Source of the DNA: Phocoena phocoena
Lineage: Eukaryota > Chordata > Mammalia > Artiodactyla > Phocoenidae
Assembly: GCF_963924675.1 (NCBI RefSeq)
Contig: NC_089220.1
Span: 171,602,761-171,666,760, forward strand
Direction: 5' to 3'
Length of the DNA stretch: 64,000 nucleotides
Shown here: positions 59,411-64,000 of the stretch, piece by piece
Layout of the letters: every line of letters starts with the position of its first letter
Numbering within the stretch: the stretch's first letter is position 1
Notes under the pieces: generated by a model
The model's database searches: none
What the model was told of the DNA's origin: nothing
What the model saw: only the letters and a program-made list of their open reading frames with translations
Translations under genes and position numbers: made by a program

Positions 59411-60222
59411 ATAAAAGACTATTAGAAAAATCATACATCAACAAACTGGATAACCAACAAGAAATGAACAAATTCTCAGAACATGCAACCTACCAAGACT
59501 GAATCATGAAGAAACAGAAAATCTGAACAGATCAATTACTAGTAAGGATGTTTAATGGGTAATCAAATACCTTCCAACAAACAAAAGTCCAGGACCAGAT
59601 GGCTTCACTGGTGAATTCTACCAAACGTTTAAAGAATTAATACCAGTCCTACTCAAACTCTTCCAAAAAAATAGAAGAGAAGGGAACATTTCCAAACCAT
59701 GTTTATGAATCCAGCATTACCCTAATTCTAAGGCCAAACAAGGATACTAAAAGAAAACTATAGGCCTATGTTCCCAATAAACACAGATGCAAAAATCCTG
59801 AACAAAATACTAGCAAACTGAATTCAACAGCACATTAAAAGAATCATACACCACGATTGGGATTTATTCCTAGGACACAAGGTAGTTCCAACATATGAAA
59901 ATCAATTAATGTGATACACTGCATTAACAGAATGAAGGATAAAATTCATATGCTCAGCGCCATAGATGCAGAAAAAGCACTTGACAACGTTAAGTACACT
60001 TTCATGATAAAAACTCTCAACAAACTAGGCATAGAAGGAATGTACCTCAACATAGTGAAGGTCATACATGAAATGACCACAGCTAACATCATATTCAACT
60101 GTCAAAAACTGAAAACTCTTTCTCTAAGACCAAGAATAAGACAAGGATTCTCCCTCTTGTCACTTACATTCAATACAGTACTAGAAGTCCTAGTCAGAGA
60201 AATTAGGGGTGCTAATGTATAA
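59411..60222 (+). mobile_element. L1 LINE ORF2 reverse-transcriptase region
   Basis: Plus-strand ORF2, from the region before the RT domain ('aacaaactggataaccaac', 'ccaggaccagatggcttcac') into the RT domain. The frame 59911-60222 (103 codons) contains 'IDAEKALDNVKYTFM', 'TLNKLGIEGMYLNIVKVIHE' and 'FNTVLEVLVREIRG'. The DAEKAFD-type box holds one RT aspartate. The normal Phe is Leu here. The piece ends before the F-A-D-D box. Non-functional. Confidence 0.88.
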
Positions 60223-60595
60223 AAGAGAGTTCATCTGTTCACTTTGGTTTGTATAAGTTAAGTGCTAGCATTTTAAGTCTACTTAAGGACATATAAAGAG
60301 AACGTAAAAAATTAGAGAAAAAAATAAAAGAAACCAACAATTTGGATATAATTATTGCTCTGAATGCCTTAGTCCTGTATGCTTTTGGTTTTCCATAACT
60401 CATTACTTTCTATTTGTCTTCCAGTTTTCAGTTTAAAAGCCACTTTTCCCCCATACATTCCTAGACTCCTCAAAAATGAACTGGGTACCCCACAAGTTTA
60501 TCCAAACAGCACCCTGTCAAATCCCTTGTTGTAGCACTGGAAACATTCCCTGTAAAGGCCTATTTGCTCGTCTATTTCCCCAGTAGAACATCTCT
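60223..60595. other. Non-genic, unassigned
   Basis: AT-rich sequence between an L1 fragment and an LTR. No gene or repeat family is recognised. Confidence 0.4.
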
Positions 60596-60954
60596 GCTAT
60601 GATCTAAACATGTCACGCCAACATGTATATGTTGAAATCCTAACCCCCAAGGTGATAGTATTAGGAGGTGGGTCTGTGGGCATCATTAGGTCCTGAGGGT
60701 GGAGTCCTCGTGAATTGGAGTAGGATCCTTTTAAGAGGTCCCAGAGAACTTTCTACCCCCGTCCACCATGCGAGAACACAAGAAAGTGCTATTTATGGAC
60801 CAGGAGATGGGCCCTCACCAGCCACCAAACCAAATCTGCTGGCACTATGATCTTGCCCTTCCCAGCCTCCTGAATGATAAGAAATAAATGTCTGTTGTTT
60901 ACAAGCCACCCAGTCTCTGGTATTTTGTTATAGCCGTTCAAACGGACTAAGGCA
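60596..60954 (+). mobile_element. MST/MLT1-type (ERVL-MaLR) solo LTR
   Basis: Starts TG ('tgctatgatctaaacatg') and ends CA ('aacggactaaggca'). Internal phrases: 'tgttgaaatcctaaccccc', 'attaggaggtgggtctgtgg', 'ggagatgggccctcacc' and 'agccacccagtctctgg'. It is flanked by 'atctc' and 'atcac', a possible 5-bp duplication with one mismatch. There is no internal viral sequence, so it is a solo LTR. The frame 60668-60850 is a by-product. Confidence 0.85.
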
Positions 60955-63697
60955 ATCACCTTGAAGGCAAGAAGAGAGCTAAGTGTACTTTTGTAGACCC
61001 AACAATGGGCTCAGTATTTGCTACAGTGTAAACGCTTACACGGTAATGCTTTGTGACTGACTGAAATGGCAGTAGTTTTGTGGAAACTGTAATGACACCA
61101 TAGTATGAAAAGTGGAGGTCCTACTGATTATCACCCTTGAAAACTACTGATTTGGAAGACCATAAATAATACACTCTTAAGAGACTAAAAGTGTTCATTT
61201 CTCTTGTCCATTTCTGCTTTTGTAAGAGTCAAGAATAAAGGTCTAACTTCTTCTATATGGGACTTAGCAAGGCCTGAACAATGAAGTGTTATTGCAATGG
61301 TTATTGTTGTATTTTAGATGGTAGAGGATTTCAATGAGCTTTTTCCTTTAACATGTAAAATTTTCTTCTTAGAAGTTCCTCTTCTATCAAAGGACAAGAA
61401 TAGAATCACACATTATATTTTCTCATTTATTTGCATTTGTGAACTGCTTTCGGTGACAGGAAGTAGGAAATTTCAGCCAAGGTGATGATTTTTACCTGTC
61501 TTCTTTCCCAAAGTTTATATTTAACTTGTTCAGCATCCAGGTCGTAGCAGAGGAACGTGCCTGATGATGACTACATTGGGAAATTATTCACTTCTTTGCT
61601 CCTGCTTTGCAAACAAGCAAACAAAGAATAGCTTGAACCAATATTAATATAAGTGGGTATCTCATTTGGTTTTCTGATTTTTTTCTTTTGGGAAATAAGA
61701 AAAAATGTTTCTACGCTGGACCCATTCTTCCTGTGACATGAACAATCTATGGATGACACCTGAACTTTTGTCCTTGTGCACATCCTTCCCACCAAAAACC
61801 TCCGTAATGACTTGAACTGGCAGCTGCTATGTTCTCGATAGGCAATTTGCACTTTTCATAAACTTATATTTTTCTACTTTATCTGTTGAACAAAGATTTA
61901 CTGGATGCATCCTACAGTAAAACACAGCTCCAGCAATCGAAAGAACTTACTGTTATGTTTGTTATTCTAAGCATTATGTGGTTGTTACTAAGATTTTTAA
62001 AACAGGCTAACAGTGTGACAGGAAGGTTCTGAGTTAGGTATAAAGAAAAGGAGGCTCAAATATTGGAAAGGCTCAAACTCTGCATTTCATATTGGTGAGG
62101 ATATGGTTTTTCCTCAAGCCCAGGAGTCAAAAGAAAAGGTTAAATCTAGGATTTTTTTTTTAAGATCGTACTAAAATATACATGTATAAACCTAGAGGGT
62201 AAGTCTTGTTTGGAGATTAACAGTGTTCTAAAGCCAGACATTGGTTCACTGGTTCCTCTTTCTTCTCTACCTAATTAAGAAGACTAAGTGTATTTAGTTA
62301 GTAATGAATATCGAACTTACTGAAACCTTCCCTTTCTTTGCTCAGCTTCGGCTTCTTGGCAGCTGAGCCGCTACCCTGGCTACACACGAAAAAATGATGG
62401 GAGCTGAAATACAGGGCCACGCAATATGACAATAGAACCTTTTCCAAGGGCAACAAACAGGCTTTACTTAGCATTCAGTGTTTGGAAGCATGCTCATTAT
62501 TTTAGCTAGATTAAAAATATACAAGAACCCAAAAATATAATTAAGCAAAGCCTAGAGCAAAGCATTTACCAATGTGGTGGATGAAAACAATGAGATGATT
62601 TTGAGACACCTGATCCTGTTGATTTCTCTTTCTCTCCAAACAAAGTATTAATTTAAAAAAAAGGCAGACTTCACATGATGAACTATTTAACTTTCTACAG
62701 CATACCCACAATTCCAATAACATTAAGCACTTGGGATATTCAGCATCTGAATAATGCAGTCTTTTATTATACAAAGTTTCCTTGATAAGAGGCAAAAATT
62801 ACATTTCAGATTCTGCTCTATCTCTTGCATTTTTGCTATAAATTGTCCCTAGATTAGTGTCATTAATCATATTTTGTAGACAAAGAAATGAGATACACAG
62901 TGAAGAGTGATTTTTTTAAGATATTAAAAGTTTGGAAGATAAAAAAGATTTTACTTTACCAGTTTCTAGTTCATACTAATCTTTTTAAAATATCCATTCC
63001 ATAATTTACAAACAATTTGTATAAAAACAACAGTAAAAATCTGAAAATGGTGTCATTCTCCGTGAGCTTTTCTTTATTAATAGTGAGATTGCCAAAATAA
63101 TTTATCATTATCTACCACTATTGACTCTAATACTTTATTATAAAAGCATTTTTATTTTAATGAGCAAGTTATATACAAGCTTACTTGAAGACCGAGTCAA
63201 ACAATTTGGTTGCAGAAAAATAATAGCTCTACAATTATATCTCATATTCAATTCTGCAAAGCAACCATCTTCCACTATGGAGACTTTACCCCAAACCATA
63301 TTCTACTCTTCAGTATGGAAGGCATAAGCAGAATTCTTCTTAACCACAAGCAGCCTACTTCTCCTTCATCCTTGAGGATCAACTATTGGGGCAGAAAAGA
63401 AGTTTTGAGCCCTAACTTTCTACTAACCCGCAATTATAAGTGATGTGAGTGGGATTATTGGTTTGTAACAGACATTCGTCCTGCCACACTACCTAGAAAC
63501 ATTAGCTTAAAAATAGATAGAAGTGGTCTTGCAAAATAGAAAGTTCTTTAGGTCAAATAAATAAAGAGGGAATAATAAATCAAAAAAGTAAAATCGCAAA
63601 CTGATGGTGAGTAATGAGCTCCTTGCTTATTTGGAGGCTGAATTTATACTGCCTGTATGCTTGGGATCAAAAGCTGAAAATATTAAAAACTGGTCCC
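60955..63697. other. Non-genic AT-rich DNA, unassigned
   Basis: Frames at 61571-61852 (minus), 62541-62795 (minus), 63121-63327 and 63210-63443 (plus) are short, overlapping or lacking motifs. I recognise no repeat family. Confidence 0.4.
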
Positions 63698-64000
63698 AAG
63701 TGGAAAAACAAGAGCACACTAAACCTAAAGCCAGAAGAAGGAAGGAAACAATAAATATTAGAGCAAAATTTAATGAATTAGATAATGGAAGCACAATTGA
63801 GAAAACCAGTGAGCCAAAGTTATGTGAAAGATCAACAAAATTGTGAAACTTTAGCTAGACAGATCAGCAAAAAAGAGAGAAGACTAAAATAACTAAAATA
63901 AGGAATGAAAAAGGGGACATTACTACCAACCTTATAGAAATAAAAAGGATTGCAGGTGAATACTATGAACTACATACCAACAAATTTAGATAACTTAGAT
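63698..64000 (+). mobile_element. L1 LINE ORF2 fragment running off the window
   Basis: 'aaacctaaagccagaagaag', 'aggaatgaaaaaggggac' and 'gaaataaaaaggattgcagg' are ORF2 phrases just upstream of the RT domain. In the frame 63604-63846 the L1 part is 'KPKARRRKETINIRAKFNE', broken by a stop at 63844-63846. It continues beyond base 64000. Confidence 0.85.

Overview
This is a stretch of mammalian nuclear DNA with no host protein-coding gene that I can support. It is AT-rich and intronless-looking, and it is densely filled with interspersed repeats. The diagnostic elements are about nine close copies of a ~200-bp tRNA-derived SINE. Their head reads 'gcttccctggtggcgcag' and their body ends 'gtaccgcaaaa'. 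There are also longer, older relatives containing 'gggtcttcgttgctgcg' and its complement. From general knowledge these are CHR-type SINEs of whales and their hippo/ruminant relatives. The abundance of the short young form points to a cetacean, probably a toothed whale. The species cannot be read from this window.

Layout. 1-2960: three plus-strand L1 3' parts, one inserted inside another. 2961-6827: mostly unassigned sequence with one old CHR SINE. 6828-8552: minus-strand L1. 8985-10050: two young SINEs in opposite orientation. 12268-20390: an old, nearly complete plus-strand L1. It is split by a 2.7-kb hAT-Charlie (MER1/Charlie3-like) DNA transposon at 13417-16125, which has terminal repeats, an 8-bp target duplication and a decayed transposase, and by two SINEs. 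20460-27060: L1 3' ends, SINEs, a MIR and an MLT1-type LTR. 27060-31480: largely unassigned, with a microsatellite and a SINE. 31480-34350: an old L1/HAL1-like body next to an opposite-strand L1 tail. 34350-49680: mostly unassigned AT-rich DNA with MIR, L2, a MER2-like Tigger remnant and scattered L1 tails and SINEs. 49680-52375: one minus-strand L1 carrying four later insertions. 54749-55132: purine-only microsatellites, including a long GGGGA tract. 58288-60222: an L1 pair that looks like a 5'-inverted insertion. 60596-60954: a solo MaLR LTR. 63698-64000: the start of another L1 ORF2 piece that runs off the window.

The only protein-like sequences are dead transposon genes: L1 ORF2 fragments and the Charlie transposase. 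The Charlie transposase keeps a BED zinc-finger pattern and a hAT C-terminal motif but has frameshifts, a stop, and a lost base in the codon of its first catalytic aspartate. The window is best read as layered insertion history. I found no novel defence, metabolic or regulatory system. The most informative spots are the Charlie element and its internal palindrome, the nested L1 loci, the repeat-born microsatellites and the G-rich tract.
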